Source of the DNA: Nepenthes gracilis
Lineage: Eukaryota; Streptophyta; Magnoliopsida; Caryophyllales; Nepenthaceae
Reading direction: 5' to 3'
Assembly: GCA_033239525.1 (NCBI GenBank)
Contig: BSYO01000028.1
Coordinates: 11,091,597-11,155,596, forward strand
DNA length: 64,000 nt
Both the position numbers and the translations under genes were made by a program. The first letter of the stretch is position 1. Each line of letters opens with the position of its first letter. Of this stretch, positions 24,353-36,418 are shown piece by piece. A model generated the notes under the pieces. It searched no databases. It saw only the letters and a program-made list of their open reading frames with translations, and had not been told where the DNA came from.

Positions 24353-25177
24353 TGATCAGAAAATTTCCTCACATAAAAAATGAACAACATTTTAATAAAA
24401 AAATTATGAGATTTAAATATAATACGTTTCTAGAACCTGAATTGATATACAAATTAGAGAGTCATCTTATCATATTTAAATATTTGAACAAAAATAAGTC
24501 CGATCTTCGTAACTCCAAATCTAGATTCTGCGCACTGCAATAAAATAAATAAGATGAAAGAGATGTACGGGATTCACTTTTCGGTATACCATTTGACGTT
24601 TAAGTCAGTAATTTTTCTATTCGGATGAAAAAGATATAAGAAAGTAGATTTGTGAATTTAAAAAGGATAGGGATGAGTGTATGTAATGAGGATAATACTA
24701 TTTTTTGTGTACTCATTTAGTTGAATGGCTTTGGTGTTTGTGTATTCGCCCGGTGGAGTGTCTTTTTTTCCTCTTGTCGTTGTCTGTTGTTGTTGTTTTT
24801 TCCCTCCATTAGGGCAAGGGTTTATTTATAATAAGATACGCAGTTTGGTTGGTAGGCTCCCATGAATTAATGTGTGGGCATGATATAGCTTCAGATTAGT
24901 GTGAAGGGCGTTATTTATATGTGTAATGGACGTCTCAACTTAGTGGCAAGGCTACCTGATTATTAATTATTGAATCGATTCAGCGGCCATTTGTATTCGG
25001 CTATTAAATGACTTATTATGATCCTTTAATATATTACTGTTCAAGTCATGCCCTTAATTTATAAATTTATGAACTGTTTACCTGATGAATTCTGTGACGT
25101 CTCATATTAGGCCATCGACGTTCAAGCCTCTTACCTTCTTATACATTGGGTTGACCCGTATTTGATCATACCCATCA
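24353..25177 (-). repeat. Solo LTR remnant (TGATC...CATCA, about 825 bp)
   Basis: The PBS-side conserved stretch TCTGCGCACTGCAATAAAATA followed by TTTGACGTTTAAGTCAGTAA matches CTGCGCACTACAACGAACAAA and CTGACGTTCAAGTTAGAAA in the LTR at 57522. The right end is ACCCATCA. AATAT occurs at 24348-24352 and again at 25179-25183, one base off the exact end. There are no internal element sequences on either side. Confidence 0.6.
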
Positions 25178-26703
25178 AAATATTTATACAAATTATTAAA
25201 ATTATTACGCTATTTTATGTAAAAATAAATATCATATATTTACTTGAATTTATACTAATTTTTTTATCGTAAAAATTTAAAATCGATTTCTCTCCCATCA
25301 TCATCATCTCTCTTCCATCATAACACGACACAAAAATTTGTGAGAAGAGTAGATTGCATTCAACCACTAGTTTTTCTAGAGAACTACTCTTATATTCAGA
25401 TGAAAGTTTTAAAATCTCCTAACCAACATAAATCTAAAAAGTGCTAATCTTTTATTCTAAAAAAATTATTCATCATCATTATCTACTAATGATGAGTAAT
25501 TATATCATTTATAAAGTAGAAAAATGAATTCCTTAATTATGAAAATATTATTTTTTCTATTAAAAATTGAGTTAATTAAAGAAATAATTTTTTAAATTAA
25601 ATATGATTAAGTTATACAATATCGTAACCAATAATTATTTTGATTAATTAACAATATGAGATATCTCATTAGGGACAGTATTCTAACGTTTGATTGATTA
25701 AAATTTAGCAAAGTGGGACTGCTTAACGCTCACCCATTGGATTGAAAAATTTAATGAATGATATTAAAATTTTAAATAAACCCACTAAATAAATTTTTTA
25801 TTTTTTTATATTAAATTAAATCTTTTCTAGATATTAATATTTTAAAATAAATATTGATAAATAATTAAATTTATTATTATTATTTTAAATTTTTTACTAT
25901 TGAATTTTATTTCAGCAGTGGTGAGTTATTAATCTGATGAATAAAAAAAATAAAGATTGGAGTCAGTTGGTCTGGGTGATAGAAGAAACAAAATAGTGGG
26001 CTATGAAAATAAATAGAAAAACAAATTGTAAAAATTAATTGTTCTTGCCTTACTAGCCATAATATTTCTTATTTTTTAATTTTTTTTTGAATTGGTGTTT
26101 ATTGTGAAAGTATATCAATAAAAATTCAAAATTTCATTAGATAGATAGTAATCATTAATCATCCGAGTTCTAACTATTATTTTGCTTGCCAAAAATTTAA
26201 ATTTTATCGGGATGCAATCTAAAGAAATATCACAAACTAACAAAAGGGTTAAAATAAAAATATATTGATTCACATGGCCCAAAATATTACCCCTAAAAGT
26301 TGCTTCGAATATCAATTATACAAAGTCTTGAAATATTAGTAATAAAGAGCATCTAAACTAAAATCAGAGTAATTTTAAATCATTATTCAGCCAAACTACT
26401 GAAAACCAACCGACACCAACTCATATATTGATATTATATATCACCATAAGTTAAAAATAATAGAAGTTGAACAAGGTAAAACTGATATCAACTATTATTT
26501 TGATTTAACATAATGTATATGAAACTTTAAAACTATTTTCAAACAACAATTTCTTTGATTCAATCACTTGCGAGAATTATTTTGAACCCTTTAATCTGAA
26601 ATGTTAATAAAAAATTAAAATAAGAGTGAGTCAATTACTCAATAATAAATATAATTTTTCTAATTGAACATATGTATATATTATTAGTGACATGTTGGAA
26701 TAT
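25178..26703. other. AT-rich stretch; part of family S, copy 3
   Basis: No credible gene. The segment near 26620 (AAGAGTGAGTCAATTACTCA) resembles the S-family motif GGAGTGAGTCGAATGCTCA at 17376, so the last few hundred bases seem to be an S copy that continues at 33843, split by the element inserted at 26704. The minus-strand frame 26115-26315 has no recognisable motif. Confidence 0.45.
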
Positions 26704-27179
26704 TGATGGGTCCAGTAACCATGAGCCTAATAGGCTAGACCCCATAGTAGGCTAACAATCCAACATAATTTTTTTAAAATAAAGATTCCTACATTGATTC
26801 TGGAGGAATATTATATCTGTAAATTTTATTATAAAAGTAAGCATCCTCAAGCTTTGAAGAACAATCTCGAAGAAGCTCAAAAAGCTCCTTGAGCCTCAAC
26901 ATGGCTCGGAGAAGGGCATAGTCGTTACTAGCTAATCTCCAATGAGAGCGGGATAGTAGCCAAGAGGCTACTAGCCCTCTTCCCGCCATGAGGCCTTTAG
27001 CCCTCCTCATGTCCGGAAGCCATCAGCCTTCCACCAGCCAGCTAGGAGGGCGGCAGCCCTCCGCCATTCCGGAGACCAGCAGCCATCCGCCGCCAAGAGG
27101 CTCTCAACACTCCGCCCGTCCGAAGGCGAGCAAACTTCCGCCGCCAGGGGGATCTTAGCCCTCATTCATTTTGGAGGCC

Positions 27180-28110
27180 CTCAGCCCTTCGTCTCAGAAC
27201 TAGGAGCCCTCCGGCCTATGAGCACTCTGTCCTGGAGCCACGAGACCTTCGCCCCGGAGACAAGAGCCCTCTGTCCAAGGAGCCTTCCGTCCTTGAGACA
27301 GGAGCCCTTTGTCCCGAAGATAGGAGCCCTCTGTCCCAGGAGAACTTCATCCCGGAGCTAGGTGCCCTCCGTCCTAGGAGCCCTCCGTCCCAAAAGCCCT
27401 TCGTTCCGGAGCCAGGAGTACTCCGTCTCAAGCCAAAAGCCCTCCGTCCTGGGGCCACAAGACCTCCGTCCCAGAGACAGGAGCCATTCATCCCGGAAAC
27501 AGGAGCCCTTCGTCCAAGGAACCCTCCATCCCGGATCCAAGAGCCCTCTAGCCTAGGAGCACTCAGTCCCAGGAGCCATCCATCTTGGGGCCACGAGACC
27601 TCCATCCCAGATACAGGAGCTATCTGTCCCAGGAGCCAGGAGCACTCTGTCCCAAGAGCCCTCTGTCCCGGAGCCAGGAGCCTTCCGTCCTACGAGCCTT
27701 CCGTCTTAGGAGCTCTCCATCCTGAAGCTAGGAGCCCTACGGCCTAGGAGCCCTACGGCCTAGGAGCCCTTCGTCCTGGGGTCACGAGACCTCCGTCTCA
27801 GAGACATGAGCCCTCCATCCCGGAGACAGGAGCCCTTCGTCCCAGGAGCCCTCCATCTCAATCCAGAAGCCATCCGGCCTAGGAGCACTCCGTTTTAGGA
27901 GCCCTCCGACCTGGGGCCATGAGACCTTCGTACCAGAGACAGGAGCCTTCCGTCCTGAAAACAAGAGCCCTCCGTCCTAGGAGCACACTGTCTCGGAGCC
28001 AGGTGCCCTCCATCTCAAGAACCCTTTATCCTGGAGCCAAGAGCCCTTCATCGCAAGAGCCTTTCGTCCCGGAACTAGGAGCACTATGTCCTGGAGACAG
28101 AAGCTTGCTA
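27180..28110. repeat. Tandem array inside LTR, about 20-bp unit in 39-bp higher-order pairs
   Basis: Dozens of copies of GGAGCCCTCCGTCC alternating with CGGAGCCAGGA or CTAGGA. The open frames across it on both strands (Trp/Gly/Arg repeats) are repeat artefacts. The second LTR carries the same array at 32510-33290. Confidence 0.88.
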
Positions 28111-28189
28111 TCCAAAAGTCAACCCTCCGCTTAGGTAACCAGGATGTTGACCCACCATTACAGTTTAGTCCTTCTCCTCTAAGCCACCT

Positions 28190-28470
28190 CTTTGTCGAGC
28201 ACACCTCTAAGTCGTCCTTCTGTGGACGCACCTTAAAACCGCCCTCTATTGGGCACCTCAAAGCCGCCCTTCGCCGGTGTATCTCAAAGCCACCCTCCGC
28301 GAGAGCACTTTGAAGCCGCTCTCCGCGGGCGCACTTCAAAGCCGCTCCTTTATTGGGCGCACCTCTAAGCCGCCCTTTGTAGGCGCACCTCAAAGTTGCC
28401 CTCTCGGGTGCACCTCAAAGCTGCCCATCTGTCGGGAGCACCTCTAAATTGCCCATTTGTCGGGCACATC
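28190..28470. repeat. Second tandem array inside LTR, about 28-30 bp unit
   Basis: Units of the form GGGCGCACCTCAAAGCCGCCC. The reverse complement, GGGCGGCTTTGAGGTGCGC, is the same core as the GGCTTTGAGA arrays in the LTRs at 7003, 19984 and 57522. The counterpart in the 3' LTR is at 33360-33590. Confidence 0.85.
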
Positions 28471-28733
28471 CAAATGCTCCACCGCTATATGCACATATGC
28501 ATTCATCGCATCATTATAACATCTTTCTATTATCTAAGAAAGATTTTCAACTTGAGTGTCAGAGGATATACGGTGGGAGCAATTTCAGCCATTCTCTGAC
28601 TTCCTGTTTGATTTTGTAGTGTGCAAGTTTCAATTAATAGCGATGGAGATCGGACCCATTCTAATTTGGCCCACAACAGAAAAATGGAAGGCTCCATAAT
28701 CCATACCACAACTTGAGAACCAGGGATGCATCA

Positions 28734-28752
28734 TTGGCGCCGTCTGTGGGAA
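28734..28752 (+). other. Primer binding site
   Basis: TTGGCGCCGTCTGTGGGAA begins immediately after the 5' LTR. It is the clearest PBS in the window and matches 3411-3430 in reverse complement. Confidence 0.9.
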
Positions 28753-30537
28753 TGACTAAAAAGTCTTTCCACCTCACAACAGAAAACAAACACGGTCAAT
28801 ACTCATACTCTAGGAAGCATGTCGGTTGAAGATATTACCTCCCAAGGTGACGACCCCTCATCGGGTAGCCATGCCAATAGGTGATTGACGCCAAATGTAT
28901 GGATGCCAGGCGCTCAGCAGAGCACCCTCTTCCTAACCATTTGTGCTCGTCTGAAGACGTAATACTGAGAACTCCGTCCTCTAACTATAGGATGGATGAA
29001 GAAGATCAACATCCCAAGTATGAGCTATTGCATCAGCCCGAGGTGAAGTCACCCATGGCAATGACCCCCGGCCGAGTAGCCATGTGAATGGACTATTGAT
29101 CTCAAGTGTGCAAGTGCTCATTGTCGAGCCTGGTTCTCTCAACCTATTGTCCCTAGATCGTTTGCAACCGTCAGAAGATGTAACACCGGGGGCTTCGCCG
29201 ATCAGCTTTCAAGCTATCTGAGAAAGTTAGCATCCTCAGAGGATCAATCGGTCCGACGACCTTAGGACCTAGATGGCCCCCAGTACATATCTCATCAGCT
29301 CGACAACCTCGGTATTCGGGAGGATCAGAGCGACGGGGCCCATTCCCGGAGAAATGATCGATCCGGTCCCAGGGAGCCAGGCCAAAGCTGAAAGCGGCAA
29401 CATATTGTCACTCCTAAGACTGTTGGTGACCTCCACGAAGCTGGAGAGGTCCCAGGCAAAATCAACGGACAAGCCACTGCTCGGTCCTAAACTCGCGAGC
29501 TGCCTCGCTAAAGTGAGAGCATAGCCCACGAACACAGTAGGGGCAGTCCGAAGATGCCTCCTTGGGGGTTCCCCTCCAACTTTTAGACCTCACATGTCCA
29601 ACCGAAGACGTTGCGTTGGGCGCTCCGCCCTCTGACTCCTAAACCAACAAAGCAGACGAATATCTTCATAAAATCTGGCAGTCTAACAACCTCGAACCCT
29701 AAGCGGTCATGAGTGACATGGTCTAGCGGTGGCTAGAAGGCAAGCCAAGCCATGAAGTGCAGGTGAAGGCCCAACGTGGCATGATCCACGCTGCTCCAAA
29801 TGTCGCCAGGAGGCGCTGACCTCGAACCCCATCGGCTTGGTGAAGTGAAACCAACTTTTCAAAGAGTAGAAGCCACAAACGTGAGACGCCAACTCGAGCG
29901 GTTATTCCCTTATTCATGGGCCGTCCTCGACTTTGATGATTCTCCCGGAGTAAGGCGCACTAGCCAGCAGGGCGATCCCGCTGCAACGCCTCTCGTCGAC
30001 CCTTTGCATGGCAGTAGACCCTGTAAAGGTTATGGCAACACTTGCAATGAGGGCTCAACGTGCTCGACCCACCACCCATTATATCGCAAAAATATCATCT
30101 AGCCAAATGCTGCTCAGGTTCAGGTCACTCGAGGTAGTATTAGCCAACAATGAGACCCGAATCACTGGCTAATAAGCTACCTAGTGCAATAGCAGCGCGC
30201 TATCCAACCAATTCATGGCGAAGGACCAAATCTCACGGAGCATAAGGGCCATAGGCTAGGGCACCTGCCAAAGCACCCCGATGACTCTCCAAAGTGGTGC
30301 ACACCAACCATACACTTGATAAGGTGAGCCGATTACAAAAGCACCGCTCACGCGTCAACGACAATTCCACACTGAATCCAAGTAAGTCTTGCATACGTCA
30401 TACCGCTTGCTTGAATCATGTTTCTGTTAATAGGATAGTAATATTATTAGCTCATACGAGTGATTACATAACACTACATAAAATCAAGTGACCTAGAATA
30501 CCTCTAAGTCGGGTGAATTTTCACTCGCTCGCAAATT
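28753..30537 (+). other. Element interior, no functional ORF
   Basis: About 28840-29210 is a twofold repeat (GAGGTGAAGTCACCCATGG / GGTGACGACCCCTCATCGG; each followed by TAGCCATG), shared with 19700-19890. The minus strand at 29269-29535 has an open frame with VALILPNTEVVELMRYVLG, shared with 19230-19310. 29700-30480 holds short frames with stops. About 30480-30537 matches the end-of-pol junction of the full-length element (CTCTAAGTCGGGTGAA against the reverse complement of 50060-50090). Confidence 0.5.
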
Positions 30538-30760
30538 AAACCTTGGTCATCTAGGCGGCTCATAAGCGGTTGAAGTAAATCCTGGTCATCCAAGCGGCCC
30601 ATGAATGGTTGAATTAAACCCTTATAATCTAGGCGATCTATAAGCGGTCAAATTAAACCTTGGTTATCCAAGTGACCCATAAGCGATTGAATCAAACCTG
30701 GATCCCATCATCGAGCGGCCCATGTGCGGTAGAACTCAAAATCTTAGAGGGCTTTTCAGC
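30538..30760. repeat. Minisatellite, about 40-bp unit, 5 copies
   Basis: AAACCTTGGTCATCTAGGCGGCTCATAAGCGGTTG-type units start near 30538, 30579, 30617, 30656 and 30694. They are the reverse complement of the unit at 49780-50055, as expected from the opposite orientation of the two elements. Confidence 0.8.
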
Positions 30761-30769
30761 ATGCGTGTG

Positions 30770-31489
30770 GCGACTTCCTCTTGAAGGAGAGAGCGCCATC
30801 AGTCAACGACGATTGGCGAACTAGGACCAGATACATGAAAGTTACGACATCCTCAAATATGACCGAGTATTGATGGTACATGCGGGTGACGGCCTAGGCT
30901 AGCAAAAGCCTGGTAACGATAGCTTCAAAGCTTAGCCGACAACCTCATCTTCTCAGCGCCATGACCTCCTCTTGGCAAGGGTGAGCGCGACCAACTAAAT
31001 GCGTTCGTTAAGGTTAGAAGGCTTAGACGACAACCACGTCTCCTCAAGGCCATGACTTTCGTTCACGAGAACGATCGTAATCTAGTGCAAGTTATCCCTA
31101 ATAGCCCTGACACTCCGCTAGAAAGCAAAACAGAATCCTCAAAGAGGGTGTCACTGAGATCGGGATCCCAAGTTTGACCGTGGTCATGATATTGACCCAT
31201 TTGCTCGACCCGAGAGCCAAAGAATTCTCAGTTCTAGTGATTGAGCTTTCTGGGGGCTCCTCACTCCCAATCCCATTGGCTAATTCTCTAACAACAATGC
31301 ACGACGAGAAGAACCCTTCCAAGGAACACAAGGTGTATCTATTGTCACAGCTTGAACGATCAGCTATCTTAGGGCAAGTCGCATCCCAACCTCTCGAAGC
31401 GTGTCATTACAGCAAGGAGATCTGATCTTGAGCCTGAGATCTTTTCTCTGTGAGCTGCTGGATCTTGCTTGAGACTTGGACAGCTCACA
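30770..31489 (+). other. Element interior, nothing recognised
   Basis: GC-balanced sequence with short frames on both strands (31098-31331 minus, 31174-31425 plus), none with a motif I can name. By position it corresponds to the antisense-gene region of the relatives, but I could not match it to that gene. Confidence 0.4.
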
Positions 31490-31990
31490 GTCGGAACCGG
31501 TCAACAAGGATCTCTGGCTCTAAACTGCTTTTCGGATACGAGCACTTCACCGGTCAATGGATCCGGTTAACCAGCATTTCAATCTCCACTCTGCTCTCCG
31601 GATTCGAGCACTTTGGTTAGCAGAATCGGTCAACTAAGATTTTCAATTCCGCCTTGCTCTTTGGATTTGAGCGCCTTGGTCAACGAATCCAGCCAACCAC
31701 CATTTCCGTCTCCGCTCTACTCTTCGGATTAGAACACTCTGGTCAGCGGAACCGGTTAACAAAGATTTTTGGCTTCGCACTGATTTGGTCAACGGATTCG
31801 ATCAATCAGCTTTTTCGACTCTACTCACCAGATTCGTGCGCATTAGTTAACAAAAGTGGTCAACCATATTTTCAGCTCCGTTGCGCTTTCTAGATCAAGC
31901 GATGCGGTCAACCAAGCTAGTCAATTATTAACCCAGTTCCATCCTCTCTCCAAAGTTAAGCTTTCCGGTCAATGAATCTAGGTCAAACTT
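31490..31990. repeat. Minisatellite, 63-64 bp unit, 5-7 copies
   Basis: Each unit holds AAYCGGTYAACNAAGATTTTC then GCTCTYCGGATTYGAGCACTYTGGTC. Units repeat near 31496, 31560, 31624, 31687 and 31750; later copies decay. It lies just inside the PPT. Confidence 0.8.
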
Positions 31991-32057
31991 GAGGGGACAA
32001 TATGACCAGTCTCATCCCATCATGAACATGTCAGAGGCCGCAAAATTCGGTCCACGG

Positions 32058-32071
32058 GTATGGGGGGCTAG
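32058..32071 (+). other. Polypurine tract
   Basis: GTATGGGGGGCTAG abuts the 3' LTR. The identical 14 bases occur in reverse complement at 45092-45105 in the full-length element. Confidence 0.85.
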
Positions 32072-33842
32072 TGATAGGTCCAGTAACCATGAGCCCAAGA
32101 GGCTAGGCTCCATAGTAGACCCACAATCGAATATAGTTTTTTCAAAATGAAGAGTCCCATGTTGATTATGGAGGAATAGTGCATTTGTAAATCTCACTAT
32201 AAAAGCAAGCACGCTCAGGCTTTGAAGAACAAGCTTGAAAAAGCTCAAAAAACTTCACGAGGCTCCACATGGCTCGGAGAAGGGTATAACCGTTGTTAGC
32301 CAATCTCCAACGAGAGCGAGATAGCGGTCAGGAGGTTACCAGCCCTCTTCCTGCCGTGAGGCCTTTATCCCTCATCCCGTCTAGAGGCCATCAATCCTCC
32401 GCCAGCTAAAAGGACATTAGCCCTCCACCCATCTAGGGACCAGCAGCCATCCGCTGCCAGAAGGCTATCAGCACTCTGCCCGTCCGAAGGCCAGCAGCCT
32501 TCCGCCGCTAGGGGGATCTAAGCCCTCTGTTCCGGAGCCAGGAGCCCTCCGACTTAGGATCACTCCGTCCTAAGATCCCTCCGTCTTGGAGCCACGAGAC
32601 CTCCATCCCAGAGACAGGAACCCTCCATCCCAGGATCCCTCTGTCCCGGAGCCAGGTGCACTCCATCCCAGAGTTAGGTGCCCTTCGTCCTAGGAGCCCT
32701 TCATCTCGGAGCCAAGAGCACTCCATCCTAGAAGCACTCCGTCCTGGAGCTAGGAGCACTCTGTCTCGGAGGCAGGAGCCCTCTGGCCTAGGAGCCCTCC
32801 ATCCAAGGTCCTAGGAACCCTCCGTCACGGAGACAGGAGCCCTTTGTCCTAAGAGCCCTCCATCGCGAAGACAGGAGCCTTCCGTCCCAGATTCAGGAGC
32901 TCTTCGTCCTTGGGTTAAGAGCCCTCCGTCTTGGAGATAAGAGCCCTCTGTCCTAAGAGCACTCCGTCCCGAAGCCAGGAGCACTCCGTCCAGGAGCTAG
33001 GTGCCCTCCCTCCCGGAGCCAGGAGCACTCCGTCCCAGAGCCAGGTGTCCTCCGTCCTGGAGCCAGGTGCCTCCGTCCTAGGAGTGCTCCGTTTCAGAGC
33101 CAGGAGCACTCCGTCCCGGAACTAGGTTTCCTCTGTTGCAGAGCCAGGAGCAATCCGTCCCAGAGTCAGGTGCCTTCCGTCCTAGGAGTCCTCTGTCGCA
33201 AGAGTCCTCCGTCCCAGAGCCAGAAGCCTTCCATCCCAAGAGCACTCCGTATCGGAGCTAGGATAACTATGTGCTAGGAACAGAAGCTTGCTGTCCAAGA
33301 GTCAACCTTCTGCTTAGGTAACCAGGATGTTGACCCACCAGTGTAGCTTAGTCCTTCTCCTCTAAGCCACCCCTTTGCCAGGCGCACCTCAAAACCACCT
33401 CTCTATGGGAGCACCTCGAAGCCACCTTCTGTTGGGCACACCTCGAGTCCACCCTCCGTGGGAGTACCTCGAAGCCTCCCCTCTGCGGGCGCACTTCAAA
33501 CCCGCCTTCCGCGGGTGCACCTCAAAGCCACCTTTCTGCCAGACGTACCACTAAGCCGCCCCTCTACCGGGCGCATCTAAACTCTCCACCGCTATATGCA
33601 CATGTGCATTCATCATATCCTCATAGTATCTTTCTATTTTCTGAGAAAGATTTCTAATTTTAGTTTCGAAGGATATATAGTGGGAGTAATTTTTGCCATT
33701 CTCTGACCTCCTATTTGTAATTTATGGTGTACAGGTTCTAGGTTAATAGCGACGAAGATCAGACCCGCTTCAGTTTAACCCGCAGCAGAAGAATGGAAGG
33801 CTCCCTAATTCGTACAACAACCTGAGAACCAGGGACGCATTA
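32072..33842 (+). repeat. 3' LTR (1771 bp)
   Basis: Begins TGATAGGTCCAGTAACCATG and ends GGGACGCATTA. Colinear with 26704-28733, including TATA-like CACTATAAAAGCAAGC at about 32197; shorter mainly through fewer array copies. Arrays are at 32510-33290 and 33360-33590. Confidence 0.9.
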
Positions 33843-36418
33843 GATATAATATAATAAAAATTATATGATAATAATAATAATATAAATCCATAAATATATC
33901 ATACGTAATTTAAAACCGTTGGTTAAATTTTCTTCTTTAAAATGTATAATATCTAATTATACTTAAATTATGCCAAAATTTATGAGTCAAGGATCAGTGA
34001 TGACCTCATCAATAAAAAAATAAATATCAAAACTCATCTTATATATATTTTTATATAACCAAAAGTCATAAATTACTATTCAAGATTTGTTGGTATGCTG
34101 TCATATATAAGCCCTATAGATAAGAATAAATACTACTATTAACCCATAGATGATATGTTCAAATTTTAATTTTTATTATAATATATTAGGATATATCATA
34201 ATATATTTTGTTAATTTTTAAAATAGTCCGTATATAATCGAATTAAAAATTTTACACAAATACGAATATATTCTTTATATTTTCTCATATTAAACAAAAT
34301 GTCCTTATTATAAATTTTATATAAAGTTTTTATTTTATTTTTTCCAAATACATGGAGAGATTTTAGTATACATTTTTAAAATATATAAAAAATATAATAT
34401 ATAATTTATAAATATATAAAAGTGGCTATTGCAGAAATTTTAGAAAAGTCATGAACTTTGTATAATTTTATTACTTTCTCACTAAATGAAAACATACAAA
34501 ATTGAATAAGTAATGATTACTAATATACAGCATAATTTATGTAGAAATTCAAAGTATGCAAGTGTATCAAACAGTATTTAAGAACATATAAGAATATTAT
34601 TAGAAAAAATAACATTTAAATATGATGTATATATATTAAAGATATGTATTTTATAAAAAAATTATATAATTAAGAGTAGAATTACATACATGCAAAGCAT
34701 AAACTCTTTAGTTACAAAATTATTACATATATGAGTATTTAAAATAATAAATATTTATAAAGATTAGAAAAGAATAGCAATAAGAGAAAGGGGAATTGGA
34801 TGCACTTACTTTATATCCAAGAATTACCAAAAAAATCTCTTAAATTTTACTTAAATTTTTATTTTCTAGCATTCTTTATTTCCTTTTCTCTCTTATCTTT
34901 TTCACTCTTCTCTTTAGAATCATACAAAACTGACTAAAAATTAACCAAAAGTCCTTATATAGAAAAATGGCACATGTGCACTTATAATGCATGCATTAGA
35001 TGTTAAGGCAAAAGCTATACGATGCACAAGTGTCAATCAGTGATACACATTTTTTTCGAACGCGCACGTGTGTTCCTCGGATACATATTGAATATGATCG
35101 ATCTACCTAAAATACATACGACTTTATTATCCAAAATACGTATATGCATGCGTCAGGTGCCTATCAAGTGTTATTCGGTCTAATGTAACCTGTTAAGAAA
35201 ATTAACTTTGAACCAAAACCAAAAAAATCTGAGATTCGGACTTTACACACTTAAAATTTATAGATGAACCATACAATAAAACTCTGTATTTGTAGACTAA
35301 CAAGTATAGGGTCTAAAATTGGAATAAGTAAGAGGACCGAAAACAACAATGCACTCTTATCAAATAATGAAAAAAAGAAATAAGCAGTTAACTCAAAACT
35401 CATGGTTGCATACTTAGTCACTCAAAGAAAATTTCCACCTTATTCAATTCAGATTTTATTTGTCCTTAAAGTTGAAGGAGGTTTGGTCTTTTTAAAATAA
35501 GGAATAAACCTTCAATCAAAATAGTTTTAAGTAGTAAATAGTGGACATAAATTGTATTCTACTTGAGCTATCATTTCTCAATTAACCTGCAATCCGCTTC
35601 GAGCAGTCCACGGCTTAAGAAGCCATCTTGCGGTTTACTTGCAACTTAGGTACACAAATTTCATCACACACAGGTCTCTTAAGCAGCTGACTCATGGTAT
35701 GCTTTTATAAGTTTTCAGTTTAAGCCATTTTGTTGCTTCAAACTAGCACTACGACATAGAAACTTAAACAATTATTTAGATTCTGTCTAACACTAGTGCA
35801 CGAAATAGTTTGAACTACTATTAGGCTCTATATAGCATTTAAACACAAAAGACATTATAATATATAACTCATATTATAAAATTTGTTAGTACTAAATATA
35901 AACCTAACATATTATTCTATAAATTTATAAGCACAATAAATTTTAAATATAATGACCCTTGAATGTCATCCAATAGCACTACCTTTTGTTATTTTTTTAT
36001 TTTATCTTCTTTCTTTTGTGTTTGTTTTTTTTCCACCTACTTTTCCCTTTCCATACTTATTTTTCATAATTTTTCATATTTCATAAATCTAATAACTTGT
36101 ATTTTAATAAATAAAAAGTACTAATTATGACCCTTTGATATATATATATAAGGAAAAATAATATATATTTTTTTGAATAATGATAAAAAAGTTATTATGA
36201 TAAATTACCACCTTATTCATCATATTATTCTATAAATTAAATATTAGAATACTAATTTTTAACTTATTCTATTATAACAACCAAATATAAAATAATAAAT
36301 TTTAACTCTATTATTATTTTATTTTATTTCTTAGTAATAATTATTTTATTCCCACCTTATTCCATTTTAATAACCAAATATGTCGTTATTGGAACTTATA
36401 AAATTTGTATATTGAAAT
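33843..36418. other. AT-rich stretch: family S copy 3 (to about 35250), then unassigned
   Basis: CCTTTTCTCTCTTATCTTTTT and the following ACAAAACTGACTAAAAATTAACC (34870-34950) parallel CATTCTCTCTCTATCTCTC and AAAACTAACCG at 18580-18625 of copy 2. From 35250 to 36418 there is AT-rich sequence with no repeat or gene I recognise. Confidence 0.45.

Larger units (their letters stand above)
26704..28733 (+). repeat. 5' LTR (2030 bp)
   Basis: Begins TGATGGGTCCAGTAACCATG and ends CAGGGATGCATCA against the PBS. TATA-like TTATTATAAAAGTAAGC lies at about 26826-26842. Two internal tandem arrays make up more than half its length. Confidence 0.9.
26704..33842 (+). mobile_element. Complete non-autonomous Tat-like element (LARD type)
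   Basis: Two direct LTRs (26704-28733, 32072-33842), TGATGGG...GCATCA ends, an intact PBS at 28734 and a PPT at 32058 fix the limits and plus orientation. Flanks AATAT (26699-26703) and GATAT (33843-33847) form an aged 5-bp TSD. The 3338-bp interior has no Gag-Pol domain. It carries a leader shared with the 7-22 kb element, a block similar to the end of pol (about 30480), and two minisatellites. It could only move with proteins supplied in trans by a relative such as 44191-56639. Confidence 0.85.

Noticed and set aside
27216..27605. 129-aa Trp/Gly/Arg-rich frame, and similar frames at 32508-33125
   Set aside because: Product of a tandem array; frames exist on both strands and shift between copies.
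27180..28470. Regular short repeats resembling a CRISPR-like array
   Set aside because: Units are adjacent and degenerate with no unique spacers, lie inside an LTR and are present in both LTR copies; this is a plant genome.
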